From: Vulcanimicrobiota bacterium
GTDB lineage: Bacteria > Vulcanimicrobiota > Xenobia > Xenobiales > Xenobiaceae
Length of the DNA stretch: 60,576 nucleotides
Direction of reading: 5' to 3'
Assembly: GCA_944322965.1 (NCBI GenBank)
Contig: CALUQR010000010.1
Span: forward strand, 1-60,576
Shown here: positions 27,363-38,078 of the stretch, piece after piece
How positions within the stretch are numbered: position 1 is the first letter of the stretch
How the letters are laid out: every line of letters starts with the position of its first letter
Notes under the pieces: generated by a model
What the model saw: only the letters and a program-made list of their open reading frames with translations
What the model was told of the DNA's origin: nothing
Database searches by the model: none
Translations under genes and position numbers: made by a program

Positions 27363-27725
27363 CTAGGCCCCCTTCAACTGCATTTGGGCTCTATAGAGCA
27401 GACTCTCGCGACTATCGGCCAGACTGCCAGCTGGCGGAGGGGTCAACTCTTCGGGCAGGTCCTCCTGGCGCCAAGCTTGGCTGAGAACGATGACCACCTG
27501 CTTTTCGCTCAATTGGACGAAGCCGCGGTCGACGGCCCACACGTGGCGTCCCCGCTCGTCTTCGTAGCTCATAATCCCCGGTTGCAACATGGCCAACATG
27601 GGGGCGTGATGGGCTAAGATGCACATCTCCCCCTCTACTCCCGGCAGAGTGACCGCTCCCACCTCACCCGCATAGATGCGCTTCACGGGGGTGACGATCT
27701 CGATATGGAATAAGGGACCACTCAT
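27363..27725 (-). CDS. atpC: ATP synthase F1 epsilon subunit
   Basis: 120 residues. The N-terminal beta-sandwich begins with LFHIEIVTPVKRIYAGEVGAVTLPGVEGEMCILAHHAPM, here cited by its key words IVTP, LPG.EGE and HAP. Epsilon couples rotor to catalytic head and inhibits ATP hydrolysis. The C-terminal helical part is short and Pro-rich around residue 95, which may weaken the inhibitory hairpin (inference). It lies 21 nt after atpD and 4 nt before murA. Confidence 0.93.
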   Translation of the reverse strand: MSGPLFHIEIVTPVKRIYAGEVGAVTLPGVEGEMCILAHHAPMLAMLQPGIMSYEDERGRHVWAVDRGFVQLSEKQVVIVLSQAWRQEDLPEELTPPPAGSLADSRESLLYRAQMQLKGA

Positions 27726-27746
27726 AGCTCTTCCCCTCTAACCTCT

Positions 27747-30138
<2,392 letters not shown>

Positions 30139-30155
30139 ATCTCTCCTTCGCCAAG

Positions 30156-31679
30156 TTACTCTTTAGGGGTGGGCGTAAAACCTTGCTTAAAGTCGGCGAT
30201 AGCCTTAGTCAATTGATCGGAGGTCTCGTCGTCCAACTTGCCCGTCTCCCGAATCTTGCGCAAAAGATCGGCGTGAGAAGCGTCCATAAATTTGTGGAAC
30301 TCCTCTTCGAAGCGGGGTACGTCGGCCACCTCGATATCGTCCATATGGCCCTTAGTCACCGCAAAGAGGATCGCTACCTGATGCTCGACGGGCATGGGCA
30401 TATACTGGCGCTGGTTGAGGACGGCCGTAACCCGGTCGCCGCGAGCCAATTGGGCTCTACTGACGGCGTCTAACTCGTCGGCGGAGAGCTTAGCGTAGGC
30501 GGCTAAAGCCTGGTACTGGGCTAAGTCGATACGCAGCGGACCGGCCACCTGCTTGACGGCCTTGAGCTGAGCCGCGCCGCCTACACGGGAGACGGATAAA
30601 CCTACGTCGACCGCCGGACGGGTACCGGAGTGGAAGAGGTCGGCGTTCAAGTAGATCTGACCGTCGGTAATGGAGATGACGTTAGTGGGGATGTAAGCGG
30701 AGACGTCGCCCAACTGGGTCTCGATTATAGGCAGAGCGGTCATGGAGCCCCCGCCCAAATCGTCGGAGAGTTTGGCCGCGCGCTCTAAGAGGCGGGAGTG
30801 GAGGTAGAAGACGTCGCCCGGGAAGGCCTCGCGCCCCGGCGGACGGCGCAAGAGCAAGGAGATCTCGCGGTAAGCCTTGGCGTGCTTAGTGAGATCGTCG
30901 TAGATAATCAAGACGTGCTTGCCCTTATACATCATATGCTCGCCGATGGCGCAACCGGTGTAGGGGGCCATATAGAGCAGGGCGGGCGATTCGTTGGCGT
31001 TGGCCACTACGACCGCGCATTTATGCATGACCCCTTGGTCCTTTAAGGTCTGCACTAAGGTGGCTACGGAGTTGGCCTTCTGACCTACGGCTACGTAGAT
31101 ACAGTAGACGTCCGTATCCTTCTGGTTGATCATGGCGTCTACGGCGATGGCCGTCTTACCTAACTGGCGGTCGCCAATAATCAACTCGCGCTGGCCGCGG
31201 CCGATGGGCACCAAGGCGTCGATCGCTTTGAGGCCGGTCTGCATGGGCTGGGCTACGGGCTGGCGCTCAATGACGGTGGGAGCGGTGGCTTCGATAGTCC
31301 GCATCTCCGTATTTTCCAGAGGGCCCTGGCCGTCGATAGGCTGACCTAAGGCGTTGACTACTCGTCCAAAGAGGGACTCGCCTACGGGCACGGAGGCTAC
31401 CTTATCGGTACGCTCCACCCGGTCGCCCTCGCGGATCTCGTCGTCAGGCCCCATGATGATGCAGCCGATGCTATCTTCCTCCAGGTTCATCACCATGCCG
31501 TAGAGACCATTGGCGAAGCGCAAGAGCTCGCCGGCTCGGGCCTCGCGCAGGCCGTAGACGGCAGCAATATTGTCGCCCACGCTAATGACCGTCCCGTAGG
31601 CCATCTCCTCTACTTGCGGATCGTAACCTTCAATCTGCTGGCGCAGGATGTCAGAGATCTCGTCTGAACGAATTGCCAT
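30156..31679 (-). CDS. atpA: ATP synthase F1 alpha subunit
   Basis: 507 residues, ATG 31679. Alpha is the regulatory, non-catalytic nucleotide-binding subunit. Typical signatures are [40 protein letters not shown] and the [17 protein letters not shown] signature, the latter given here only in part. The Walker A reads [14 protein letters not shown], with Leu where nearly all alphas have Thr (GDRQTGKT). The nearby Lys and Thr are intact. It is 18 nt upstream of atpG. Confidence 0.96.
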   Translation of the reverse strand: MAIRSDEISDILRQQIEGYDPQVEEMAYGTVISVGDNIAAVYGLREARAGELLRFANGLYGMVMNLEEDSIGCIIMGPDDEIREGDRVERTDKVASVPVGESLFGRVVNALGQPIDGQGPLENTEMRTIEATAPTVIERQPVAQPMQTGLKAIDALVPIGRGQRELIIGDRQLGKTAIAVDAMINQKDTDVYCIYVAVGQKANSVATLVQTLKDQGVMHKCAVVVANANESPALLYMAPYTGCAIGEHMMYKGKHVLIIYDDLTKHAKAYREISLLLRRPPGREAFPGDVFYLHSRLLERAAKLSDDLGGGSMTALPIIETQLGDVSAYIPTNVISITDGQIYLNADLFHSGTRPAVDVGLSVSRVGGAAQLKAVKQVAGPLRIDLAQYQALAAYAKLSADELDAVSRAQLARGDRVTAVLNQRQYMPMPVEHQVAILFAVTKGHMDDIEVADVPRFEEEFHKFMDASHADLLRKIRETGKLDDETSDQLTKAIADFKQGFTPTPKE

Positions 31680-31712
31680 CTTTTCCTCCCAAGGGTTGTA
31701 ACAAGAACCCCC

Positions 31713-32258
31713 CTAGATACTACTCGGGGCCATAAGATCGTGAATATTATCTAAGTGGCGCCTGACGCTACCGTCGAAGAGGTAGCCGCTATACTTTAAG
31801 ACTAAGCCCCCAATGAGCTCGGGACGGACGACGACTTCCATCTTCACCTTCTTGCCCGTGAGGCGGCCCAGCTGCTGAGTAATCTCCGCTTGTAAGCTCT
31901 CCTCTAAGGTAGAGGCGCTCTCAGCCAGCACCTCGATGATCCCTTTTTCCGCACAGAATTCCCGCTTATAGGACTCTACGATGTCGTCCAGGTAGATCTC
32001 GCGTCCCTTATCGACTAAGACGTAGAGGAAATTGGAAGTGCGCTGTCCCACTTGCCCCCCGAAGACGGCCTGCAAAACCTTCTTCTTGACGGGACGGGAG
32101 ATAGTAGGGGCGATGAGCGCTCGGCGCAAGGCGGGATTCTCCGCTAAGACGCCCTGCACGATGCGCAGCTCTTTGAGCTGGAGCGACTCCTCCCCCTTAG
32201 CCTTAGCGGAGGCGTAGAGGGCTATAGAATAACGTCTAGCTAACGATTCGTTGAGCAC
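31713..32258 (-). CDS. atpH: ATP synthase F1 delta subunit
   Basis: 181 residues. Delta joins the peripheral stalk to the top of F1. The N-terminal helical domain starts LARRYSIALYASAKAKGE. The C-terminal motif LIGGLVLKYSGYLFDGSVRRHL is the family signature (core GG...YLFDGSVR.HL). It starts with GTG at 32258, one nucleotide after the atpF stop, with GGAGGGT 4-10 nt upstream, which settles the start. Confidence 0.93.
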   Translation of the reverse strand: MLNESLARRYSIALYASAKAKGEESLQLKELRIVQGVLAENPALRRALIAPTISRPVKKKVLQAVFGGQVGQRTSNFLYVLVDKGREIYLDDIVESYKREFCAEKGIIEVLAESASTLEESLQAEITQQLGRLTGKKVKMEVVVRPELIGGLVLKYSGYLFDGSVRRHLDNIHDLMAPSSI

Positions 32259-32259
32259 T

Positions 32260-32736
32260 TTAACCCTCCATCTTGGCTAAGAAATTTTCGACTATATTGC
32301 GCTGCAGAGCCGGATCTAAACTGGCGCGCACCAACTTCTCCGCCTGGCGACTGACTTCGGCCGCCACGCGCCGCCGCAACTCCAAGGCCCCTTTGGCCTG
32401 CAAGGAAACGGCCTCGACGCGGGCCCCTTGCAACATGGAGTCGGCCTCTTTTTGAGCCTGAGCCTCTACCTCGCGGCGCAAATTGGCTACGTCCTCCTGA
32501 GCCTTGGCGCTAATCTGCGCCAACTCTCCCTCTAAACTAGCCGTCTTCTCTCGCCACTCCTGCGCTTGAGCCTGAGCCTCTTTTAAGATCTCTTCCGCCT
32601 CTTTGATGCGCTCCTTAGCTTGAGATTCGCGATCTTTGGCTACCTGAACGAGAGGGTTATAGAGTACGTACTTCAACCCCGCTAAGAGAATGAAGAAGGC
32701 TACTAAGCTGGCCAAGAATTCGAATTGATTAACCAT
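32260..32736 (-). CDS. atpF: ATP synthase F0 b subunit
   Basis: 158 residues. A single N-terminal membrane helix (~5-27, FEFLASLVAFFILLAGLKYVLY) is followed by a long charged coiled coil, the peripheral stalk. The ATG at 32736 overlaps the b' gene by 8 nt. The presence of a second, different b-type gene immediately upstream means the stalk is probably a b/b' heterodimer, as in cyanobacteria, alphaproteobacteria and some other phyla. Confidence 0.9.
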   Translation of the reverse strand: MVNQFEFLASLVAFFILLAGLKYVLYNPLVQVAKDRESQAKERIKEAEEILKEAQAQAQEWREKTASLEGELAQISAKAQEDVANLRREVEAQAQKEADSMLQGARVEAVSLQAKGALELRRRVAAEVSRQAEKLVRASLDPALQRNIVENFLAKMEG

Positions 32737-33238
32737 GTGCGCCCTCCCGCAGCAACTTCTGCACTCGCTCCCGCTGCTCGCCGCTGGTCATACCGCCCAA
32801 GATGCGTCGGGCGATACTTAGGGCCAACTGGGGCGCAATTCCCTCCAATTCGGCTTGAGCCGTCTTGCTCTGGCTCTCTACATCCGCTTTGGCTTGGTTG
32901 ATGATCGCTTCGGCCTGGGCCTTAGCCCGATCTAATTGCTCTTGACGGGCGGCAGCCGCTTCCCGCTGGGCGCTACTCACTTGGGAGAGGGCCTCGCGGC
33001 GCGCTTGGCGCATCCGCTCCTCATACTCCTCTTTGAGTTTGAGCGTAGCCTCGTTGAGGGCCTGGGCTTGGGCCACCTTGTCGGTAGTCACCGCGCGCCG
33101 CTCCCTGCGGGCCTGGAGCAGAGGCTTATAGAGAATTTGGCTCATGGCTAAGTGGAAGACGTAGAATAAGAGTATCTGCGCCAGGACCACCACGGGGGCC
33201 GAGGACAGTTTCCCCATTAAATCGACTATCGTATCCAC
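32729..33238 (-). CDS. atpF': ATP synthase F0 b' subunit
   Basis: 169 residues from a GTG with GGAGG 7 nt upstream. A hydrophobic N-terminus (~15-35, APVVVLAQILLFYVFHLAM) precedes PLLQARRERRAVT and a Glu/Ala/Gln coiled coil ending in a Leu-Ala-ILGGMTSG region. Sequence and position (c, b', b, delta) fit b'. It overlaps atpF by 8 nt. The 5' leader (33239-33360) contains a partial stem-loop (GCGCTATCT / AGATAGAGCGC) just before the ribosome-binding site, possibly tuning expression relative to subunit c. Confidence 0.88.
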   Translation of the reverse strand: MDTIVDLMGKLSSAPVVVLAQILLFYVFHLAMSQILYKPLLQARRERRAVTTDKVAQAQALNEATLKLKEEYEERMRQARREALSQVSSAQREAAAARQEQLDRAKAQAEAIINQAKADVESQSKTAQAELEGIAPQLALSIARRILGGMTSGEQRERVQKLLREGAHG

Positions 33239-33360
33239 TGAGACACCTCCCTAACCGCGCTCTATCTATGGTCCCAGATAGCGCCCCTCATCTTTTTTTT
33301 AAGGAAGGACGCTACCCGGGCGCCAAGCTAAAGCTTGAGCTCCTAAAGTTCTGCTTAGCC

Positions 33361-33741
33361 CTAGGGCAGAATGAAGCAGACTAAGAGAGCGTAAATGGTC
33401 AGGGACTCGATGAAGGCCAGACCCAAAAGGAGCAGGGTCTGCATCTTAGCGGAGGCTTCGGGGTTGCGAGCGATGCCTTCCATAGCCTTAGCGACCGCGT
33501 TGCCCTGGCCGATAGAGCCGCCGAAAGCGGCGATGGCCAGACCCAGAGCGCAAACGGAGGCGGTGCTCAAGAAGCTAGCGGCCGGAGCGGCGGCCCCGGT
33601 GGGCTCAGCGGCGGGAACGGCGCTGGCCGCTACCTGACCCGCAGCCGTAGCGGCCTCTTGGGCCCAAGCGGGCAGAGAGCAGAAGATCCCGGTCATCAAA
33701 ACTGACAAGAAGCCCATTAACTTTCCTAACTTGGAATACAT
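33361..33741 (-). CDS. atpE: ATP synthase F0 c subunit with signal-peptide extension
   Basis: 126 residues from ATG 33741 (GGAGG 9 nt upstream); an in-frame TTG 30 nt earlier is not supported. Residues 1-27 form a Sec-type signal peptide (cleavage near PAWA), then an Ala/Pro/Thr spacer (~28-58), then the two-helix c subunit. Helix 1 contains [10 protein letters not shown] (Gln79), the loop is ARNPEA, and helix 2 contains the ion-carrying Glu112 in [12 protein letters not shown]. Gln79, Glu112, Ser113 and Tyr117 occupy positions that coordinate Na+ in sodium-type rings. Gln and Tyr also occur in H+-type plant and cyanobacterial rings, so coupling ion is undecided. The canonical c subunit is ~80 residues. 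Confidence 0.94.
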   Translation of the reverse strand: MYSKLGKLMGFLSVLMTGIFCSLPAWAQEAATAAGQVAASAVPAAEPTGAAAPAASFLSTASVCALGLAIAAFGGSIGQGNAVAKAMEGIARNPEASAKMQTLLLLGLAFIESLTIYALLVCFILP

Positions 33742-33783
33742 AGTTATTAACCTCCGACTATTTAGAGTCAAGCTCTAAGCGTT

Positions 33784-34752
33784 TTAGTGTTCATCAACCA
33801 CGATGTGGCTGATATAAGACAAAGTTAAGATGCAGAAGATAAAGGCCTGGATAAAACCGGCCAAGGTACCAATACACATGGCGAAGATGGAAATGCCCCA
33901 CATCAAAAGGCCCAAGAGTAAGCCCTGGACCAACTCCCCCGGGGTAGAGCCAGCGGTCCACAATTTAGCGAAGAACTTGTGGGCGGACTCTAAAAGGTTG
34001 GCCTTCACCTGGTGCTCGCCGTAGACGTTACCGTAAAGTCGGAAGGAGAGCGAAAGGATGCGGGCCAGCTCCTCCACGATATTGAGGAAGCAGAATAAGA
34101 CCGCAAAGACGGGCAATAAGAGGTAGCGCATGGCCCCGGTCAGTTGATGCCAGAGCATAGGGACCGGCCCCAGATAGTGGACTAACCACACCCCAAAGCC
34201 CTTAAAGAGACCGTGGCCGGGCTGAGCGTGATGATCTCCAGCCTCTCCAGCCTCTCCAGCCTGAACTTCAGCCTCCGCTCCCCCTTGAGGACTGACAGTT
34301 ACCGCCTCCTTAGGCTCAGGCTGAGGGTCGCCGCAGATCTTTTGGCGGATACCGAAATAGGTAAAGGCCAAGAAGGAGACCAGGGCCAGAGCTAAAGTCG
34401 TATTGTAAGAGGCGGTAGGGGTCTCATAAATTAGGTGGGGGTGGAGCCCATGGGCGTCGCGAAAATTGATCTCCGGCATGGGGATGAGCCCCGACCAGTT
34501 GCTCATTAAGACGAAGAGGAAGATAGACATAGCGAAGGGGGTATAGCGCTCCCCCTTCTCCCCCATAAACGAGTGGGAAGTATCATTTACGAAATCGTAG
34601 ACGTGTTCGAAGATAGCTCCCAAACCGCTGGGGACTACCCCCAACTGGCGCCTTCCCAACCAGGCCAAGATGAGTACGACCGCAATGAGACCGACGGTAG
34701 AGAGGACTAAGATCTTATTGCTCAATTCCCCCGTAAGTATCTCTAATTCCAT
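33784..34752 (-). CDS. atpB: ATP synthase F0 a subunit
   Basis: 322 residues, ATG overlapping the atpI stop by one base (TGATG). This membrane subunit provides the half-channels for ions. The essential Arg lies in LSFRLYGNVYGEH, about residue 240, and the helix-forming segments MLWHQ...LLPVFAVLFCFLNIVEE and FIQAFIFCILTLSYI match the family. An unusual ~40-residue acidic, His-containing insertion sits in a loop around residues 140-185. It includes three tandem Gly-Glu-Ala units encoded by a 9-nt repeat at 34235-34261. Confidence 0.94.
   Translation of the reverse strand: MELEILTGELSNKILVLSTVGLIAVVLILAWLGRRQLGVVPSGLGAIFEHVYDFVNDTSHSFMGEKGERYTPFAMSIFLFVLMSNWSGLIPMPEINFRDAHGLHPHLIYETPTASYNTTLALALVSFLAFTYFGIRQKICGDPQPEPKEAVTVSPQGGAEAEVQAGEAGEAGDHHAQPGHGLFKGFGVWLVHYLGPVPMLWHQLTGAMRYLLLPVFAVLFCFLNIVEELARILSLSFRLYGNVYGEHQVKANLLESAHKFFAKLWTAGSTPGELVQGLLLGLLMWGISIFAMCIGTLAGFIQAFIFCILTLSYISHIVVDEH
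34235..34261 (-). repeat. 9-nt tandem repeat inside atpB
   Basis: Three exact copies of TCTCCAGCC on the plus strand encode AGE-AGE-AGD on the coding strand, inside the loop insertion of the a subunit. Because the unit is a multiple of 3, copy-number change would alter loop length without breaking the frame. Confidence 0.8.
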
Positions 34753-35084
34753 CAGAGCTCTCCTTCATTAGGACCCTCGAGAGGAGGGGCCTGGCGGCGT
34801 AAGATTATGTAGACGACGATCCCCAACCCCAAAGTTATGGCCCCTACAGCCCCCGCCCCCACCGCTTTAGGCGACCATCCTCCCCACCTTATAGCTAGAT
34901 AGGCGCTCCCGAGGGTCGCAGCCCAACTCAAAGCTCCGCCTCCCAGCAATAAGAAGCTTCCTACTTTTCCACGGGGTGTAGCAAACTCCTTTGCTAGAAA
35001 ATGGGCTATACACGGGTACCAGATTAACCAGTGGAGGAAGCCTACCCCCACCCCCGCCCCCACGCCGGCTAGCCAATTGTCCAA
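34752..35084 (-). CDS. atpI: AtpI-like membrane protein of the ATP synthase operon
   Basis: 110 residues from a TTG with GGAAGG about 7 nt upstream; no earlier ATG exists. Three hydrophobic segments (~4-30, ~43-66, ~75-94) fit a small integral membrane protein. Its position directly before atpB is that of atpI, which aids c-ring assembly or ion supply in other bacteria. Sequence similarity to classic AtpI is not obvious by eye, so the name rests mainly on context, size and topology. Confidence 0.6.
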   Translation of the reverse strand: MDNWLAGVGAGVGVGFLHWLIWYPCIAHFLAKEFATPRGKVGSFLLLGGGALSWAATLGSAYLAIRWGGWSPKAVGAGAVGAITLGLGIVVYIILRRQAPPLEGPNEGEL

Positions 35085-35107
35085 GGATCACCTTCCACTT
35101 TGAAAGA

Positions 35108-35830
35108 CTAACTGCGCCCTTTTGGTTCGCCTTGGGCCTTCTTTTTATCTTCCGCCCGCTTAGCCTGGATGAGGTAGGGGCGCAAGACCAAAAAGCCCGA
35201 GTAGAGTCCGACCACGATCCCTAAGGCTACGCAGAGATAGAAGAGCCCCCTACTGCCGCTGGCAGCCTCCACTTGGCCCCCCAGCCACCAGAAGAAGAGG
35301 ATGACCATGGCGATACTGAAGCCAAAGGAGAAGACTACCCCCACCGCCTGCAGAGCGCCAGGTTGGCGGGCCTCACCCTGCTGGTAGAGGCGGATGCGCT
35401 CCCGCAAAGCCTCGGGAGAGCGAGGGTCTAACTCTTTTAAGTCGGGACGGGGCGACTCTTCCTTAGGCTCTGACTTGGGCAGAGGTTCGGGGGTAGGCTG
35501 AGGCGGGAGCTTCTCTAGGAGGCTGCGCTCTAATTCTAAATCTCGCTGGCGGTTGGCGGCCTGATGGCTAGCCCCTTGGGCCATAGCTTGTAAGCGCTTA
35601 GTTAAGCTGGGCCCCCGCTCTTTCGGGCGCTCGATCTGGGCTAGCTCCTGGGGGCTCAAGATAGAGGCTAAGAGCTCCTCCATTTGGGGGGTAGGCTTTT
35701 TGAGCCCCTTCCCCTCCTCTAAGGCAGGATTTTCCTGATCGCTAAGGGGCGGCCCCGAGAATAAGGCCTCTAATTCGGCGCTCGTAGGATCGCCAGAGTC
35801 TACCCAGGGGGAATTGGGGGGGCTAGCCAT
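35108..35830 (-). CDS. atpZ: AtpZ-like protein with long N-terminal extension
   Basis: 240 residues, ATG 35830. The C-terminal ~90 residues contain two membrane helices (ALQAVGVVFSFGFSIAMVILFFWW at ~158-182, and LFYLCVALGIVVGLYSGFLVL) joined by a short loop. This is the pattern of AtpZ, a small protein thought to work with AtpI in ion handling for the ATP synthase. The first ~145 residues are cytoplasmic, Pro/Glu/Lys-rich and probably disordered or partly helical, an extension not found in ordinary ~80-residue AtpZ. It lies 2 nt after wecB and 23 nt before atpI. Confidence 0.65.
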   Translation of the reverse strand: MASPPNSPWVDSGDPTSAELEALFSGPPLSDQENPALEEGKGLKKPTPQMEELLASILSPQELAQIERPKERGPSLTKRLQAMAQGASHQAANRQRDLELERSLLEKLPPQPTPEPLPKSEPKEESPRPDLKELDPRSPEALRERIRLYQQGEARQPGALQAVGVVFSFGFSIAMVILFFWWLGGQVEAASGSRGLFYLCVALGIVVGLYSGFLVLRPYLIQAKRAEDKKKAQGEPKGRS

Positions 35831-35832
35831 CT

Positions 35833-37026
35833 CTAAGGCTCAAAGTTGGCGGGCGCCGCATACTCTTGGGGCCAGAAGTAGTGGGCGATAGCCTCTAAGA
35901 TGCGCTGGGCGGAATGGCCGTCTCCATAGGGGCTAGCGGTGCGAGCCATCTTCTGGTAGCGTTCCTCATCCTCTAAGAGCTGGGCCGCCAGCCAGTAGAC
36001 CTCTTCCTCCTCGCAGCCCGCCAAGAGGGCGTTGCCCGACTCTATCCCTTCCGGGCGCTCCGTAGTGCGGCGCAAGACTAAGGTAGGAACCCCTAAGGAG
36101 GGGGCCTCCTCTTGGATGCCGCCCGAGTCGGTCATAATGAGATAAGAGGCCCGCATGAGGCGCAAGAGCTCCGTATAGGGTAAGGGCTCTAAGAGGCGGA
36201 CCCGCTCCATCCCGCTCAAAATGGGGCAGACTACTTCCCGCACCTTGGGGTTGGGGTGGAGGCTAAAGAGGATCTCTACGTCTTGGAAGCGCTCCACTAA
36301 GCGGCGCAGGGCCCGGCAGATCTGGGCCATCGGTTCGCCCAAATTCTCGCGGCGGTGGGTCTCTACTAAGATAAAGCGCCGCCCCTCCTCTAAGTTGAGC
36401 TCCCGTCCCGCTTCTTGGGGGGAGGTCGCCACTAAGGGCAGACGGGAGGGTAGGCCGGCTGGAAGTTGGGCCAAGATCAATTCTAAAGCGTCGGTCACCG
36501 TATTGCCCGTAATAAAGGTAGAGTCGCCGGCCAGATTTTCGCGGGCTAAATTCTCGTAGGCCCAACGGGTGGGCGGGAATTGTAAGGCGGCTAAGCGGGA
36601 GAGGAGGCGGCGGTTCATCTCTTCGGGGAAGGGATCGTAGAGCTTATCGGTGCGCAGACCGGCCTCAATGTGGCCTACGGCTATCTTCTGGTAGAAGGCG
36701 GCTAGACCGCCCGCCATGGCCGTAGTAGTATCCCCTTGGACTAAGAGCAGTTGGGGGGCCTCCTCCTTTAAGACGGGCTCCAAACCCTCTAAGACGCGGA
36801 CCGTAATCCCCGTTAAGGTCTGGTTAGGCTGCATAGTATTGAGGTCCACATCGGGGGTAATCTTAAAGAGCTCTAAGACCTGATCTAAGATCTGGCGGTG
36901 CTGGGCGGTAACTACGGTAACCACTTGGAAGCGGGGATCCCCCTGCAAAGCTAAGACTACGGGGGCCATCTTGATAGCCTCCGGCCTCGTTCCAAAGACG
37001 ACCATCACTTTAATCGGCTGTCGCAT
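35833..37026 (-). CDS. wecB: UDP-N-acetylglucosamine 2-epimerase (non-hydrolysing)
   Basis: 397 residues. It interconverts UDP-GlcNAc and UDP-ManNAc, supplying precursors for surface polysaccharides or teichoic-acid-like linkage units. Family motifs are FGTRPEAIKMAPV (~10-22), VQGDTTTAMAGGLAAFY, VGHIEAGLRT, EEMNRRL, VETHRREN and MTDSGGIQEEAPSLGVP. It has the usual length. It lies 3 nt after the wecA-like gene and 2 nt before atpZ, so it is part of the ATP synthase transcript, a linkage also known from Firmicutes. Confidence 0.95.
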   Translation of the reverse strand: MRQPIKVMVVFGTRPEAIKMAPVVLALQGDPRFQVVTVVTAQHRQILDQVLELFKITPDVDLNTMQPNQTLTGITVRVLEGLEPVLKEEAPQLLLVQGDTTTAMAGGLAAFYQKIAVGHIEAGLRTDKLYDPFPEEMNRRLLSRLAALQFPPTRWAYENLARENLAGDSTFITGNTVTDALELILAQLPAGLPSRLPLVATSPQEAGRELNLEEGRRFILVETHRRENLGEPMAQICRALRRLVERFQDVEILFSLHPNPKVREVVCPILSGMERVRLLEPLPYTELLRLMRASYLIMTDSGGIQEEAPSLGVPTLVLRRTTERPEGIESGNALLAGCEEEEVYWLAAQLLEDEERYQKMARTASPYGDGHSAQRILEAIAHYFWPQEYAAPANFEP

Positions 37027-37029
37027 ATC

Positions 37030-38013
37030 TTATTCTCCTCTGCAAGTCCAGTAAAAGAGCGCCAAACCACACAGTCCGAAGAGGGTGTTGATGGCGTAGA
37101 TAATGAGGACCACTTGGCGCTGACTGAGCCCTAATCCCAAGAGGCGGTGGTGTAAGTGGCCCTTATCCGGCTTAAAGATGGGCTGATGGGCCCAGAGGCG
37201 GCGCACGATAGCGAAGGTCGTATCGAAGATGGGCACCGCCATTAAGAAGATGGGTAATAAGAAGGCGAAGGTAGCCGTACTCTTCAAAAGGCCCACGATC
37301 GACCAACCGGCAAACATTAAGCCGAAGAATAAGCTGCCGGTATCCCCCATAAAGATCTGGGCGGGATTAAAATTGTAACGCAAAAAGCCCAAGGAGCAGC
37401 CCGCTAGACAAGCCATCGCCAAGACGATTACAAATTGGCCCTTGAGCAGACTGACGACGCAAAAGACGGAGGCCACGGTGAGAGAGACCCCGGCTAAAAG
37501 GCCGTCTAAGCCGTCTAAGAGGTTGAGGGCGTTAGTAATACCCGCGATCCAGAAGAGGGTCAGGGCGGCGCTCTGCCAAGTCTCTAAGAAGACGACCCCG
37601 TAGAAGGGGACGGTCAGGTAATCGATCTTAATCCCAAAGTAGAACATGATCCCCCCCACTACCAATTGGCAGGCCAGCTTGACCTTAGCGGGCATCCCGT
37701 AGCGGTCGTCGATCATCCCCACGATGAGGATCAAAAAGCCCCCTAAGCTCATCCCTATCAGCTGGGAGACCATAGTCTCCGTTACCGCCTGGCGGAAGGC
37801 GCTAGAGAGGGCGATAACCGTAGCCATGGCCAGAAAGTAGCCCCCCGCGATGCCCAAACCGCCCCACAAGGGGATGGGATCTTTATGCACCTTGCGGGCG
37901 TTGGGCTTATCTAAGGCCCGGCAAGCCACGGCCAAGCGCTTAACTAGAGGCACTAAGAGCAGAGTATAAAGAATACCTAGGACGAAGGCGGCGATCTGGG
38001 CCCGACAGGACAT
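37030..38013 (-). CDS. wecA: Undecaprenyl-phosphate GlcNAc-1-phosphate transferase (WecA/TagO)
   Basis: 327 residues with about ten membrane helices. This family attaches a sugar-1-phosphate to undecaprenyl phosphate on the inner face of the membrane, starting lipid-linked glycan synthesis. Signatures are KPNARKVHKDPIPLWGG (only key words given), IVGMIDDR with the catalytic Asp pair, NALNLLDGLDGL, FMGDTGSLFFG and DKGHLHHRLLGLGLSQ. The HxHHR-type motif separates it from MraY and favours WecA/TagO. WecB next door makes the matching nucleotide sugar. As the first gene before the ATP synthase cluster, it may carry the promoter for the whole run. Confidence 0.9.
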   Translation of the reverse strand: MSCRAQIAAFVLGILYTLLLVPLVKRLAVACRALDKPNARKVHKDPIPLWGGLGIAGGYFLAMATVIALSSAFRQAVTETMVSQLIGMSLGGFLILIVGMIDDRYGMPAKVKLACQLVVGGIMFYFGIKIDYLTVPFYGVVFLETWQSAALTLFWIAGITNALNLLDGLDGLLAGVSLTVASVFCVVSLLKGQFVIVLAMACLAGCSLGFLRYNFNPAQIFMGDTGSLFFGLMFAGWSIVGLLKSTATFAFLLPIFLMAVPIFDTTFAIVRRLWAHQPIFKPDKGHLHHRLLGLGLSQRQVVLIIYAINTLFGLCGLALFYWTCRGE

Positions 38014-38078
38014 CGCAGTGGCTCCTAACTAGTTTACTGACAAGTATTATTCTTCATTTGGCGCCGCCTTCGCCTCCC

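Noticed and set aside
33239-33360. Riboswitch or attenuator before the b' gene
   Set aside because: Only a partial stem-loop without a T-run or known aptamer core is visible, so it is mentioned under the gene and not called.
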